From Cellulomonas sp. JZ18 (lineage in GTDB: Bacteria; Actinomycetota; Actinomycetes; Actinomycetales; Cellulomonadaceae), in NCBI RefSeq assembly GCF_009720485.1, contig NZ_CP045245.1, positions 2,108,001 to 2,172,000 of the forward strand: 64,000 nt of DNA, written 5' to 3'. The position numbers were made by a program, and so were the translations under genes. This document shows positions 19,361 to 26,795 of the stretch, in pieces. The notes beneath the pieces were generated by a model. That model did not search any database. It was not told the origin of the DNA and saw only the letters and a program-made list of their open reading frames with translations. How positions within the stretch are numbered: position 1 is the first letter of the stretch; each line of letters opens with the position of its first letter.

Positions 19361-20305
19361 TCATCCCTTGCGTCCGGTCGTCGCGATGCCGTCGACGAAG
19401 TAGCGCTGCCCGAAGGCGAACAGCGCGAGCATGGGCAGCGTCACCAGCAGGGACGCCACCATCACGTACTGGTAGTCGCCCTGACCGCCGGCGGTCGGGC
19501 TGTAACGGGTCATCGCGTACGCGATCCCGAGGGGCGCGGTGAACTGCTCGACGCTGCCCGCGTTGAGGTAGATCAGCGCCGACTGGAGGTTGTTCCACGA
19601 GGCCTGGAACTCGAACAGCAGCACGATGACGAACGACGGCACGGCCAGCGGCATGGCGATCCGCCAGAACTGCCGCCAGTACCCGGCGCCGTCGATGGTC
19701 GCCGCCTCGAAGATCTCGCGCGGCAGACCGAGGAAGAACTGGCGCTGCAGGAAGATGTAGAACGCCGAGCCGAACAGGTTCGCCCCCCACAGCGGCACCC
19801 ACGTGCCGAGCAGCCCCGTCTCCTTCCAGATGAGGTAGGTCGGGATCATCGTCACGGCGCCGGGCAGCATCATCGTGCCGAGCACGAGGCCGAACAGCAG
19901 GCTGCGGCCCGGGAACCGGAACCACGCGAAGCCGAACGCGACGAGCGAGCTCGACACCGCGACCGCGACGGCGGCGAGCACCGCGATCGAGACGCTGTTC
20001 GTGAGCCAGCTGAGCAGCGGCAGCTCCTGCCACACCGTGACCCAGTTGTCCCACCGCACCGGCGAGGGGACCAGCGAGTTGTCGAAGACCTGACCGCGCG
20101 ACTTCAGGCTCGCGGCCACGAGCCAGGCGAGCGGGTACAGGAACAGCGCGGTGATCGCGAGCAGCACGACCCAGCGCACGACGCGACCGACGCCGCTGAA
20201 CCTGCTGCGCCGCCAGACGGGCGTCGCCTCGTCGACACCGCGGGCGCGGGCCGTCGCCGCGGGCACCTGCCGGGGCGCGCCGAGGGGGGTGGTCGTGGCA
20301 GCCAT
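19361..20305 (-). CDS. Carbohydrate ABC transporter permease (MalG-type)
   Basis: A 314-residue inner-membrane permease with six hydrophobic segments. The cytoplasmic EAA loop, which contacts the ATPase, reads EIFEAATIDGAGYWRQFWRI, and LYPLAWLVAASLKS marks the first helix end. It is the second permease of a carbohydrate uptake transporter-1 system. The start overlaps the upstream permease stop by one base (TGATG), and the stop lies just before the binding-protein gene. The ATPase is not in the window and is probably a shared MsiK-like protein. Confidence 0.93.
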   Translation of the reverse strand: MAATTTPLGAPRQVPAATARARGVDEATPVWRRSRFSGVGRVVRWVVLLAITALFLYPLAWLVAASLKSRGQVFDNSLVPSPVRWDNWVTVWQELPLLSWLTNSVSIAVLAAVAVAVSSSLVAFGFAWFRFPGRSLLFGLVLGTMMLPGAVTMIPTYLIWKETGLLGTWVPLWGANLFGSAFYIFLQRQFFLGLPREIFEAATIDGAGYWRQFWRIAMPLAVPSFVIVLLFEFQASWNNLQSALIYLNAGSVEQFTAPLGIAYAMTRYSPTAGGQGDYQYVMVASLLVTLPMLALFAFGQRYFVDGIATTGRKG

Positions 20306-21273
20306 CAGCGATCCGCCTCGTAGTAGACGAAGCGGTTCCCGAACCGCACCTGGACGATCGTGACCAGCATGACGATCACGAAGAGCAGCCACGCCATCGC
20401 GGCGGCGAAGCCGAAGTTGAACTGCCGGAACGCCTGCTGGAACAGGTAGATCGCGTAGAACAGCGACGCGTCGGGCGCGGTCGAGCCCTGGTCACGCCAG
20501 AACAGCAGGTACGCGGAGTCGAAGATCTGGAAGGCCGCGATCGTCAGCACGATCGTGTTGAAGAAGATCGCCCCGGAGATCATCGGCACGGTGATGTGCC
20601 GGAACAGGCGCCACGGGCCGGCACCGTCGAGCGTCGCGACCTCGTACAGCTCGCGCGGCACCGACTTCAGCGCGGCGAGGAAGATGACCATCGTGCCGCT
20701 GACGGCCCACAGCGACATGAGCACGATCGACGGCTTGATCCAGTCGGGGTCGACGAGCCACTGCGGTGCGGGCAGGCCGAGGCTGCGCAGGAAGCGGTTG
20801 ACCGCGCCGTTCGAGCCGTTGAGCAGCAGGAAGAAGATCGCCGCCGTCGCCACGGCCGGTGTCATCTTCGGCAGGTAGAAGACCGTGCGGAAGAAGCCCG
20901 CGCCCCGGCCGACGCGGTCGAGCAGCACCGCGAGGAACAGCGCGAACGCGATCTCCAGCGGGACGGCCAGCACGGCGTAGAAGAGCGTGTTGCCGAGCGC
21001 CGTCGCCACCCGCGGGTCGTCGAGGAGCTCGCGGTAGTTGTCGAGGCCGACCGGCGTCGTGGCACCCGTCGCGAGGTTGTACCGCGTGAACGAGATGTAC
21101 AGGCTCCACGCCATGGCGCCGGCGGTGAAGACGAGGAACCCGACGACCCAGGGCGAGATGAACAGGTAGCCCGCGATCGCCTCGCGGTCGAGCCGGCGTC
21201 GTCGTCGCGGCGGTGGCGCCGTCCCCGTCGTGGTCGCAGGGCCGCCCGCCACTGCGGGCGCAACATGCGTCAT
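20305..21273 (-). CDS. Carbohydrate ABC transporter permease (MalF-type)
   Basis: A 322-residue permease. The basic N-terminus (RRRRRLDREA) precedes six transmembrane segments, and the EAA loop reads ELYEVATLDGAGPWRLFRHI. It is first in a three-gene operon (permease, permease, binding protein), the reverse of the common order with the binding protein first. ATG 21273 has a GGGAGCC site; a second ATG lies nine bases downstream on the plus-strand coordinate but out of frame. Upstream lies a GTTC-N8-GAAC repeat that overlaps a TATCGT hexamer. Confidence 0.92.
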   Translation of the reverse strand: MTHVAPAVAGGPATTTGTAPPPRRRRRLDREAIAGYLFISPWVVGFLVFTAGAMAWSLYISFTRYNLATGATTPVGLDNYRELLDDPRVATALGNTLFYAVLAVPLEIAFALFLAVLLDRVGRGAGFFRTVFYLPKMTPAVATAAIFFLLLNGSNGAVNRFLRSLGLPAPQWLVDPDWIKPSIVLMSLWAVSGTMVIFLAALKSVPRELYEVATLDGAGPWRLFRHITVPMISGAIFFNTIVLTIAAFQIFDSAYLLFWRDQGSTAPDASLFYAIYLFQQAFRQFNFGFAAAMAWLLFVIVMLVTIVQVRFGNRFVYYEADR

Positions 21274-21358
21274 CGCCGGCTCCCGTCGTCCGTCCGCACC
21301 GGCGAACCGGGTCGGAGCTCCCCCCCTCGTGCGTCCACCTGCTGGAACGTCGAGGACG

Positions 21359-21374
21359 GTTCGGACGATAGAAC
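21359..21374 (-). promoter_or_regulatory. Putative operator-promoter GTTC-N8-GAAC
   Basis: An inverted repeat, GTTC-N8-GAAC, whose spacer contains, on the minus strand, TATCGT, a good -10 hexamer for the sugar-transporter operon about 90 bases upstream of its start. A repressor bound here would block the promoter. No regulator gene lies next to it. Confidence 0.4.
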
Positions 21375-21426
21375 TGCTTCTCCTGCTCCGCGACTTCTCG
21401 ACGGGCCGCCCGGCCTGGGCTGCGTC

Positions 21427-22773
21427 TCAGGCCGCGGCGGCGCGCAGGCGCAGGTGCTCGTGGGCGAGCGTCGGCGGGAGCGGGTCGTCGGCGAGCGCCG
21501 GGTGGCTGTCCGGGCTCCACCGGACGTCGCGCACGAGGTCGGACAGGAGCGTCGACGCCGTGAGGAGCACCACGTCCTCACCGGGGCACACGACGGGCCC
21601 GGCGCTGAACGGCACGACCAGCCACGGCTCGACGGAGCCCGCCGGACCGGTCCAGTCGGTGCCGTCCCAGAAGCCCGGGTCGAACGTGTCGGCAGCCGGT
21701 CGCCGGTCGGGGTCCCGGTGGAACCACGAGCTGACGAGGGCCACGCCGTGGCCCGGCGGCAGCACGTCGTCGCCCCAGACCGTGGGCGCGACCGTCTCGC
21801 GCAGGAGCACGAGCGTCGTCGGCCACAGCCGCACGCTCTCGAGCACGGCGGCACGCGCCAGTGGCAGGACGTGCACCCCGCCCGCCGCCGCCGCGTCGAC
21901 CGCCTCGGCGCGCAGGGCGTCCTGCAGCGCGGGACGCGCAGCCGCGACGGCGAGCGCCCGCCACAGCGCGATGCGGGCGGCGTCGAAGGCGAAGAGCCAG
22001 TGCGGCACCTGCGTCGCGGCCAGCAGCGGGTTCCCGCCCCGGGCCACCCCCGCGCCCGCGAGGCTGTCCAGCGGCGCACGGCGCACGTGGTCGAGCACGT
22101 GCCGCGAGAACCGGGCGCGCAGCGCACGGCGCTGCGGCACGGCGAACGCCCAGTTGGCGCGCGTGCGCAGTGCCTGCAGCTCGTCGGTCAGCACGGTGTC
22201 GTCCCGCGCCCCAGGACCGAGCGTGACGGTGCGGGCGGCCGACCACAGCGGCCCGTCGACGTCGTCGAAGCCGAGGCCGCCCTGCCGGCGCGCGCCGCGG
22301 ACCACCGCGTCGGCGATGCCGTGCAGGGCCCCGACCACGCCCTCGCCCGCGGCGTGGACCGGGCGGCCCGTGTCGAGCGCCCGCTCGTTCCACTCCCGCA
22401 GCGCGGGCCGCTCCTCGAGCGGGCTGATGAGCACGCCGCGCGGCTGGAAGTGCGACAGCGCGGCGCGCTTCTCCCACGACGCGGGCGAGAACGGGTCGGG
22501 AGACGCGTCGAGCACGGCGCGGCCGTCGTCGTGGTGCAGCGGGAGCACCAGGCGGCGCGGGCCGAGCGTGACGGCGACCGGCCGGCGGTCGTGCCGCTCG
22601 GCGAGCCGCTCCAGCACGGCCGCGGCGCGCGCGTCGCTGCGGGCGCGCTCGGCCGCCACGGTCACGCGCGGGCGACGCACGATCGCGCCCTGCGCGAGCA
22701 GCGGGGCGAGGACGCCGCCGAGCACGCGCGCCTGCTCCGCCGGTCCCAGGGTCACGACGTCACGCGGCCCCAC
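21427..22773 (-). CDS. Cytochrome P450 with atypical I-helix
   Basis: A 448-residue heme-thiolate protein. The heme ligand is C396 in FSAGPVVCPGED, and the K-helix pair is E312/R315 in ESVRLWP. The usual Arg three residues before the heme Cys is Val. In the I-helix (FAFDAARIAL, 261-270) the acid is kept but the oxygen-activating Thr is Ala, as in P450s that do not use the normal monooxygenase cycle. No ferredoxin or reductase gene is next to it. GTG 22773 has GGGAGC. The substrate is unknown; a peroxygenase-like or isomerase-like reaction is only inference. Confidence 0.82.
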   Translation of the reverse strand: MGPRDVVTLGPAEQARVLGGVLAPLLAQGAIVRRPRVTVAAERARSDARAAAVLERLAERHDRRPVAVTLGPRRLVLPLHHDDGRAVLDASPDPFSPASWEKRAALSHFQPRGVLISPLEERPALREWNERALDTGRPVHAAGEGVVGALHGIADAVVRGARRQGGLGFDDVDGPLWSAARTVTLGPGARDDTVLTDELQALRTRANWAFAVPQRRALRARFSRHVLDHVRRAPLDSLAGAGVARGGNPLLAATQVPHWLFAFDAARIALWRALAVAAARPALQDALRAEAVDAAAAGGVHVLPLARAAVLESVRLWPTTLVLLRETVAPTVWGDDVLPPGHGVALVSSWFHRDPDRRPAADTFDPGFWDGTDWTGPAGSVEPWLVVPFSAGPVVCPGEDVVLLTASTLLSDLVRDVRWSPDSHPALADDPLPPTLAHEHLRLRAAAA

Positions 22774-22817
22774 CCGGTGCTCCCGGGCGGGGCCGGCGAC
22801 GTGCGACGGGGCCGCGG

Positions 22818-22955
22818 TCAGGACGGGTCCTCGACGTCGCGGTCCGGCGTCGGCGCCTCGCCCTCGTGCCCCTCGGGCACGGGGTCCGGGTCGACGCCGA
22901 GCGACGGCAGGTCCGGCTGCTGGGGGTCGAAGCTCTCGGGCAGCTGCTCCGTCAT
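22818..22955 (-). CDS. Tiny acidic Pro-rich protein (45 aa)
   Basis: Forty-five residues, strongly acidic and Pro-rich, with SFDPQQPDLPSLGVDPDPVPEG in the middle of which the DP repeat recalls its neighbour. No fold is expected; it is likely disordered. It begins inside the stop of the preceding small gene (ATGA), which argues that it is translated. Too short for family assignment. Confidence 0.45.
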   Translation of the reverse strand: MTEQLPESFDPQQPDLPSLGVDPDPVPEGHEGEAPTPDRDVEDPS

Positions 22956-23125
22956 GCGGTGCCGTCCTCGGTGCTGCGCGGGTTCAGGTTGTCCGGGTCG
23001 GCGTCCGGGTCGCCGGACTCGGCGCTCGCCGCACCGCTGGCCTGGGCCCCCGTGCGCGGGTTCAGGCTCTCCGGGTCGCTGTCAGGGTCCTGTGCCGGGT
23101 CGTAGCCCGTGGTCTCCTCGCTCAT
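22952..23125 (-). CDS. Tiny acidic repeat protein (57 aa)
   Basis: Fifty-seven residues containing two copies of a DPDxDPxxLNPR unit (DPDSDPESLNPR and DPDADPDNLNPR) separated by an Ala/Ser/Gly linker. It is highly acidic and probably disordered. The repeat and the ATGA overlap with the next tiny gene suggest a real coupled pair rather than chance frames. The start at 23125 is the first ATG after the upstream gene, though no strong ribosome site is seen. Function unknown; an osmotic or ion-binding role would be speculation. Confidence 0.5.
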   Translation of the reverse strand: MSEETTGYDPAQDPDSDPESLNPRTGAQASGAASAESGDPDADPDNLNPRSTEDGTA

Positions 23126-23232
23126 GCGTCCCACCGTGGCACCGGTCGCAGGGCCGCGCACGCCGGGCGGACGATCGCGCGGGGCCGGGGGCGCGCCCGG
23201 CGGGGGACGACCGCAGCGCGCGTCGCCGCAGG

Positions 23233-23655
23233 TCAGCCGGGCATAGAACCGGGGTCCATGGCCCGGTGGTACACCTCGGTCGCCTCGTCGAGGGCGCTCT
23301 GCGCGAGGCGCGCCACCGGCCGCACGTCGTCCACGAGCGGCTCGCTGTCCGGTCCTCGGCCCGCCTCGCGCCCGGTGAGCACCCAGGCGTAGCGCTCGCC
23401 CCCCGCGAGGTGGGCGTACTGGCACACCTGCCGCGCCATCCACTCGCGCGGGGGCCGCTGCCACCACGGCTCCGGGCTGAGGCGGTTGACGCTCAGCCCG
23501 GGCAGGGTCGCACCGCTCTCACCGTCCGTGCTGGGGTTGCCGCGGTCCACGTCGGGCCCCGCGCTGAACCGCACGTACGCGGTCTCGCCGAGCGCCTCGA
23601 CGACCTCGACGAGCTCGTCGAGGCGGGTGACGAGCAGCATGTCGTCGTCGCTCAT
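23233..23655 (-). CDS. DUF6098-like protein
   Basis: A 140-residue protein that I recognise as similar to the actinobacterial DUF6098 family: LDELVEVVE, YVRFSAGPDVD, ESGATLPGLSVNRLSPEPWW, ARQVCQYAHL, AWVLTGREAGRGPDSEPLV and VRPVARLAQSAL follow the family pattern closely. No function is known for it. It is cytosolic, with no signal or membrane segment. The ATG overlaps the stop of an 18-codon reading frame with a strong ribosome site, so translation may be coupled to that leader. Confidence 0.78.
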   Translation of the reverse strand: MSDDDMLLVTRLDELVEVVEALGETAYVRFSAGPDVDRGNPSTDGESGATLPGLSVNRLSPEPWWQRPPREWMARQVCQYAHLAGGERYAWVLTGREAGRGPDSEPLVDDVRPVARLAQSALDEATEVYHRAMDPGSMPG

Positions 23656-23708
23656 GCGCGGTCCTCGCCGTGCCCGGGACGGGCGTGGCGGCGTGCGGTC
23701 GAGGCCAT
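23652..23708 (-). CDS. Putative 18-aa leader peptide
   Basis: An 18-codon frame (MASTARRHARPGHGEDRA) with an excellent GAGGAG site seven bases before the ATG, whose stop overlaps the DUF6098-like start as ATGA. It could be a coupled micropeptide or an attenuation leader. There are no clustered rare codons or a repeated amino acid that would point to a specific attenuation signal, apart from several Arg and His. Confidence 0.35.
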   Translation of the reverse strand: MASTARRHARPGHGEDRA

Positions 23709-23841
23709 CGGTGCTCCTCGTGGGCGGCGGCGGGCGGATCGGCCCGGCGGCGGACGGACGACGCCCCGTGCTCGACGTCGCGTCCCAGCATCGCCGGGGG
23801 CGCACGGGCACGCACCCCGGCGCACGGGCGTCCGGCCGGTG

Positions 23842-24255
23842 TCAGGTCGAGGGCGCCGCGGAGATGTCGCCCAGCGTCTCGCCGGCGTCGCGCGCCACGG
23901 CGACGTCGCCGAGGGAGACGACGCCCAGCACGACCTCCCCGTCGACCACGGGCAGCCGGCGCACGGCGTTGTCGGCCATCAGCGCGGCGGCCTGCTCGAG
24001 GGTCGTGCCGGGCCCCACGTGCACCGGGTCCGGCGTGCAGACCTGGCCGACCGGGTCGCCGCCCGTGCCGCCGACGGCGAGGACCCGGGTGACCAGGTCG
24101 CGGTCGGTGACGATGCCGACGAGCCGGCCGCCGTCGGTGACCACCACGTCGCCGACGGCCCGCTCGCGCATGAGCTCGGCCACCTCGCGCACGGTGGTGG
24201 TGACCTCGGCGGTGACGACGTCGCGGTCCACGACCTCGGAGACGGTGCGGGGCAT
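23842..24255 (-). CDS. CBS-domain pair protein
   Basis: A 137-residue protein consisting of two CBS domains and nothing else. Each ends in the usual (V/L)GIVTDRDL or LGVVSLGDVA strand-helix, and the second begins DPVHVGPGTTLEQAAALM. CBS pairs bind adenine nucleotides and act as energy sensors; stand-alone ones in actinobacteria are often hypoxia or stress induced. GGAGGGAGC precedes the ATG. It lies downstream of the aldehyde dehydrogenase but behind a strong terminator, so it is separately transcribed. Confidence 0.9.
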   Translation of the reverse strand: MPRTVSEVVDRDVVTAEVTTTVREVAELMRERAVGDVVVTDGGRLVGIVTDRDLVTRVLAVGGTGGDPVGQVCTPDPVHVGPGTTLEQAAALMADNAVRRLPVVDGEVVLGVVSLGDVAVARDAGETLGDISAAPST

Positions 24256-24302
24256 GGCGGGCTCCCTCCGGCGGCTGGCGTGCGTGCAGCGCCACTGTGG
24301 CA

Positions 24303-24344
24303 CCGGCGGGCACCGGACGCGCGGCGACGTCCGGTGCCCGCCGG
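24303..24344 (-). terminator. Perfect 16-bp stem-loop
   Basis: 24303-24318 pairs with 24329-24344 around a 10-base loop, just past the aldehyde dehydrogenase stop on the minus strand. Confidence 0.7.
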
Positions 24345-24356
24345 GACGGGCGCCGC

Positions 24357-25877
24357 TCAGGCCGTGGGCGTCACCGCCGCCTCGACGTGCACCGCCTTGA
24401 GGACGGTCATCGCGGCGAGCAGGTCGGGCCCGTATCCCGCACCCGCCCCGGACTCGCGGCGCGGGTCGGCGGAGCCGCCCGGCGCGCCGCCGAACACCGC
24501 GTTGACCTTCACCGTCCCCACCTCGAGGGCCTCGGCGGCCTCGAGGGCGTGCTCGAGGCGCGGCGTGAGGACGGTCGCGGCGAGCCCGTACGCGCCCGTG
24601 TCGGCGAGCTCGAGCGCCGTGGCGAAGTCGGGGACGCGGGTGACCGCGGCCACCGGGCCGAACGTCTCCTCCGTCATGACCGCCATGTCGGCCGTGCAGC
24701 CGTCGAGCACCGTCGGGGCGTAGAACGCGCCCGGGCGGTCGAGCCGCGACCCGCCGGCGAGCACCCGCGCACCCGCCGCGACGGCCGCGTCGACGTGCGA
24801 CTCGACGACGGCCAGCTGGGCCTCGTCCACGAGCGGCCCGAGCTGCGTCGCCGGGTCGGCGGGGTCGCCGACGCGCATGTCCCGTGCGAGCGCCGTGAGC
24901 TCCGCCAGGACGGCGTCGGCGGCGTCCTCGTGCAGGTAGACGCGCTCCACGGAGGTGCACAGCTGGCCGGTGTTCGTGAAGGCACCCGTGGCGATCTGCT
25001 GCGCCGCCCACGCGGGGTCGACGCCGGCGTCCACGACGATCGGGTCCTTGCCGCCGTTCTCGCGCAGCACCCGTGCGCCGCGTGCGCCCGCGGCCGCCGC
25101 GATCGCGCGGCCGGTCGCCGAGCTGCCGACCTGGGCGACGAGCGCCACGCGTGCGTCGGCCACGATCGCGGCGCCCGTCGCGCCGTCGCCGTTCACGACC
25201 TGCAGCACCCCGGGAGGGAACGCCTCGGCGACGAGCCGGGCGAGCTCCCAGCCCGCGCGCGGGCTGCGCTCCGACGGCTTGTGCACGACGGTGTTGCCCG
25301 TCACGAGTGCGGCGGCGAGCAGGCCCGCCGCCGCCGGGAACGGGTCGTTCCACGGCGTGATGACCGCGACGACGCCGTGCGGCTCGCGGCGCACGACGTC
25401 GAGCGCGAGCGGGTCGCCGGCGAGGGTGCGCCCGGTCGCCCCGAGGCCCGTCGTCGCCGCCTCGTCGAGGATGTCCGCGGCGACGCGGGCGGACTCGACC
25501 GACGTCGGCAGGAGGCGGCCGGTGTCCGCGGACAGCACGGCGCCGAGGACGTCCGCCTGCTCGCGCACCCGTGCGGCCGCGGTGCGCAGCGCGGCCGCAC
25601 GCTCCCCCGGTGCCGTGCGGCGCCAGGCGCGGCGCGCGGCGTGCGCACCCGCGACGGCCTGCGCGACCTCCTCGTCCGTGGCGGGCACCAGCACGACCGT
25701 CGGGGCACCGTCGACCGGCGAGACGCGCGCGACCTCACGGGTGCCGAGCGCGTCGGCGACGCGTCCGTCGAGGACGTGCGCGGCGAGCCGCTCGGGGGCG
25801 ACACCGTCCGCCGGGTCCGGCGTGCGGGCGTCCTCCGGGGTGGCGGCGACGGTGGTCGGGACGGGCGTCGTGGTCAT
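24357..25877 (-). CDS. NAD(P)-dependent aldehyde dehydrogenase
   Basis: A 506-residue aldehyde dehydrogenase. The catalytic Cys is C307 (TGQLCTSVERV) and the general base is E273 in the RENGGK loop; TPWND (174-178), HKPSE (199-203) and the coenzyme loop GSSATG (251-256) are in place. The loop has Asn where most members have Leu (ELGGK). The enzyme oxidises an aldehyde to an acid; succinate-semialdehyde or a similar short aldehyde is typical of the closest groups, but the substrate is not certain. It is divergent from the heptose operon across 273 bases. Confidence 0.9.
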   Translation of the reverse strand: MTTTPVPTTVAATPEDARTPDPADGVAPERLAAHVLDGRVADALGTREVARVSPVDGAPTVVLVPATDEEVAQAVAGAHAARRAWRRTAPGERAAALRTAAARVREQADVLGAVLSADTGRLLPTSVESARVAADILDEAATTGLGATGRTLAGDPLALDVVRREPHGVVAVITPWNDPFPAAAGLLAAALVTGNTVVHKPSERSPRAGWELARLVAEAFPPGVLQVVNGDGATGAAIVADARVALVAQVGSSATGRAIAAAAGARGARVLRENGGKDPIVVDAGVDPAWAAQQIATGAFTNTGQLCTSVERVYLHEDAADAVLAELTALARDMRVGDPADPATQLGPLVDEAQLAVVESHVDAAVAAGARVLAGGSRLDRPGAFYAPTVLDGCTADMAVMTEETFGPVAAVTRVPDFATALELADTGAYGLAATVLTPRLEHALEAAEALEVGTVKVNAVFGGAPGGSADPRRESGAGAGYGPDLLAAMTVLKAVHVEAAVTPTA

Positions 25878-25915
25878 GTGCTCTCCGTTCGGGCGGACGG
25901 GCGGGCGAAGGATGC

Positions 25916-26064
25916 GGGGCGCGAAGCCCCAGGACAAGCCGGGCAACCAGATCAAAACCGTTCGAGGTGCAGGAGCGGGTGAAGTGCTCCACGCTGGGCC
26001 CGGGGTCGGACCCCTCCGGAAGAAGCCCGGATGCGCACCTGATCTGCAGCCGGACCTCGTCCGG
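25916..26064 (+). promoter_or_regulatory. Structured intergenic region between aldehyde dehydrogenase and heptose operon
   Basis: Three short hairpins in a row: GGGGC/GCCCC (25916-25930), GGGGT/ACCCC (26002-26014) and CCGGAC/GTCCGG (26050-26064). An unusually A-rich patch lies at 25947-25960 (AACCAGATCAAAAC). In so GC-rich a genome hairpins arise by chance, so a structured leader for the heptose operon is only a possibility. I could not match it to a known riboswitch class. Confidence 0.3.
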
Positions 26065-26100
26065 GACGACTGTGGACCACACACGGAAGGTCGGCCACTC

Positions 26101-26154
26101 ATGCGCCTGCTCGACGTCAGCCCCGTCCGCCACGCACCGTCGGCGGCCGCGTGA
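26101..26154 (+). CDS. Putative 17-aa leader peptide of the heptose operon
   Basis: A 17-codon frame (MRLLDVSPVRHAPSAAA) with GGAAGG about ten bases before the ATG. Its stop overlaps the GTG start of gmhB, the same coupling used by every later gene of the operon. It may load ribosomes onto gmhB. It could also be chance. Confidence 0.35.
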   Translation: MRLLDVSPVRHAPSAAA

Positions 26155-26795
26155 GCGCGGCGCGCCCCGTGACGGCGGACGCCCCGACGGCCGCAGCCCC
26201 GAGCGTCGTGCCGGACCGCTCCCGCCCTGCGCCCCGCGCGGTCCTGTTCGACCGCGACGGCACGCTCGTGCACGACGTGCCCTACAACGGCGACCCCGAC
26301 CTCGTCCGCCCGGTCGACGGCGCCCGCGACCTGCTCGACGCGCTGCGGGCCGCGGGTGTGCGGGTCGGGCTCGTCACCAACCAGTCCGGCGTCGCACGCG
26401 GGCTGCTGACGCGCGAGCAGGTCGACGCCGTGCACGCGCGGCTGGCCGAGCTGGTCGGTCCGTTCGACACCGTGCAGGTGTGCCCGCACGGCCCGCAGGA
26501 CGGCTGCGGGTGCCGCAAGCCGGCGCCGGGCATGGTGCTGGCCGCCGCGCACGCGCTGGACGTCGCACCGCAGGAGCTCGCCGTCGTCGGGGACATCGGC
26601 GCGGACGTCGGCGCCGCGGTCGCCGCCGGTGCCCGGGCCGTCCTGGTCCCCACGCCCGTGACCCGCGCGGAGGAGGTCGAGGCCGCGCCCGTCGTCGCAC
26701 CCGACCTGCGTGCCGCCCTCGCGCACCTGCTGCCCGGGGTGGTCGCCGCGGCCGCCCCGGCCGAGGTGGCGACGCCGCAGGAGGCCCGCCCGTGA
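26151..26795 (+). CDS. gmhB: D-glycero-D-manno-heptose 1,7-bisphosphate phosphatase (HAD-IIIA)
   Basis: A 214-residue HAD phosphatase. The nucleophile and acid are D34 and D36 in FDRDGTLV; motif II is VTNQSG; the zinc site is C111, H113, C119 and C121 in CPHGPQDGCGC; motif IV contains D148 in VVGDIGAD. The CxH...CxC zinc loop is diagnostic for GmhB, which removes the 7-phosphate of heptose bisphosphate. It is the first gene of a seven-gene operon in which every neighbour overlaps by four bases. The first 28 residues are a variable Pro/Ala tail. Confidence 0.9.
   Translation: MSAARPVTADAPTAAAPSVVPDRSRPAPRAVLFDRDGTLVHDVPYNGDPDLVRPVDGARDLLDALRAAGVRVGLVTNQSGVARGLLTREQVDAVHARLAELVGPFDTVQVCPHGPQDGCGCRKPAPGMVLAAAHALDVAPQELAVVGDIGADVGAAVAAGARAVLVPTPVTRAEEVEAAPVVAPDLRAALAHLLPGVVAAAAPAEVATPQEARP

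Noticed and set aside
20596..24723. A plus-strand open frame of more than 1300 codons
   Set aside because: It is antisense to permease, P450, CBS and dehydrogenase genes and has the Arg/Gly/Pro composition of a shadow frame in a GC-rich genome.
25916..25970. A known riboswitch class in the aldehyde dehydrogenase/heptose gap
   Set aside because: The hairpins and A-rich patch do not match the conserved cores of c-di-GMP, c-di-AMP, SAM or cobalamin riboswitches as I know them.
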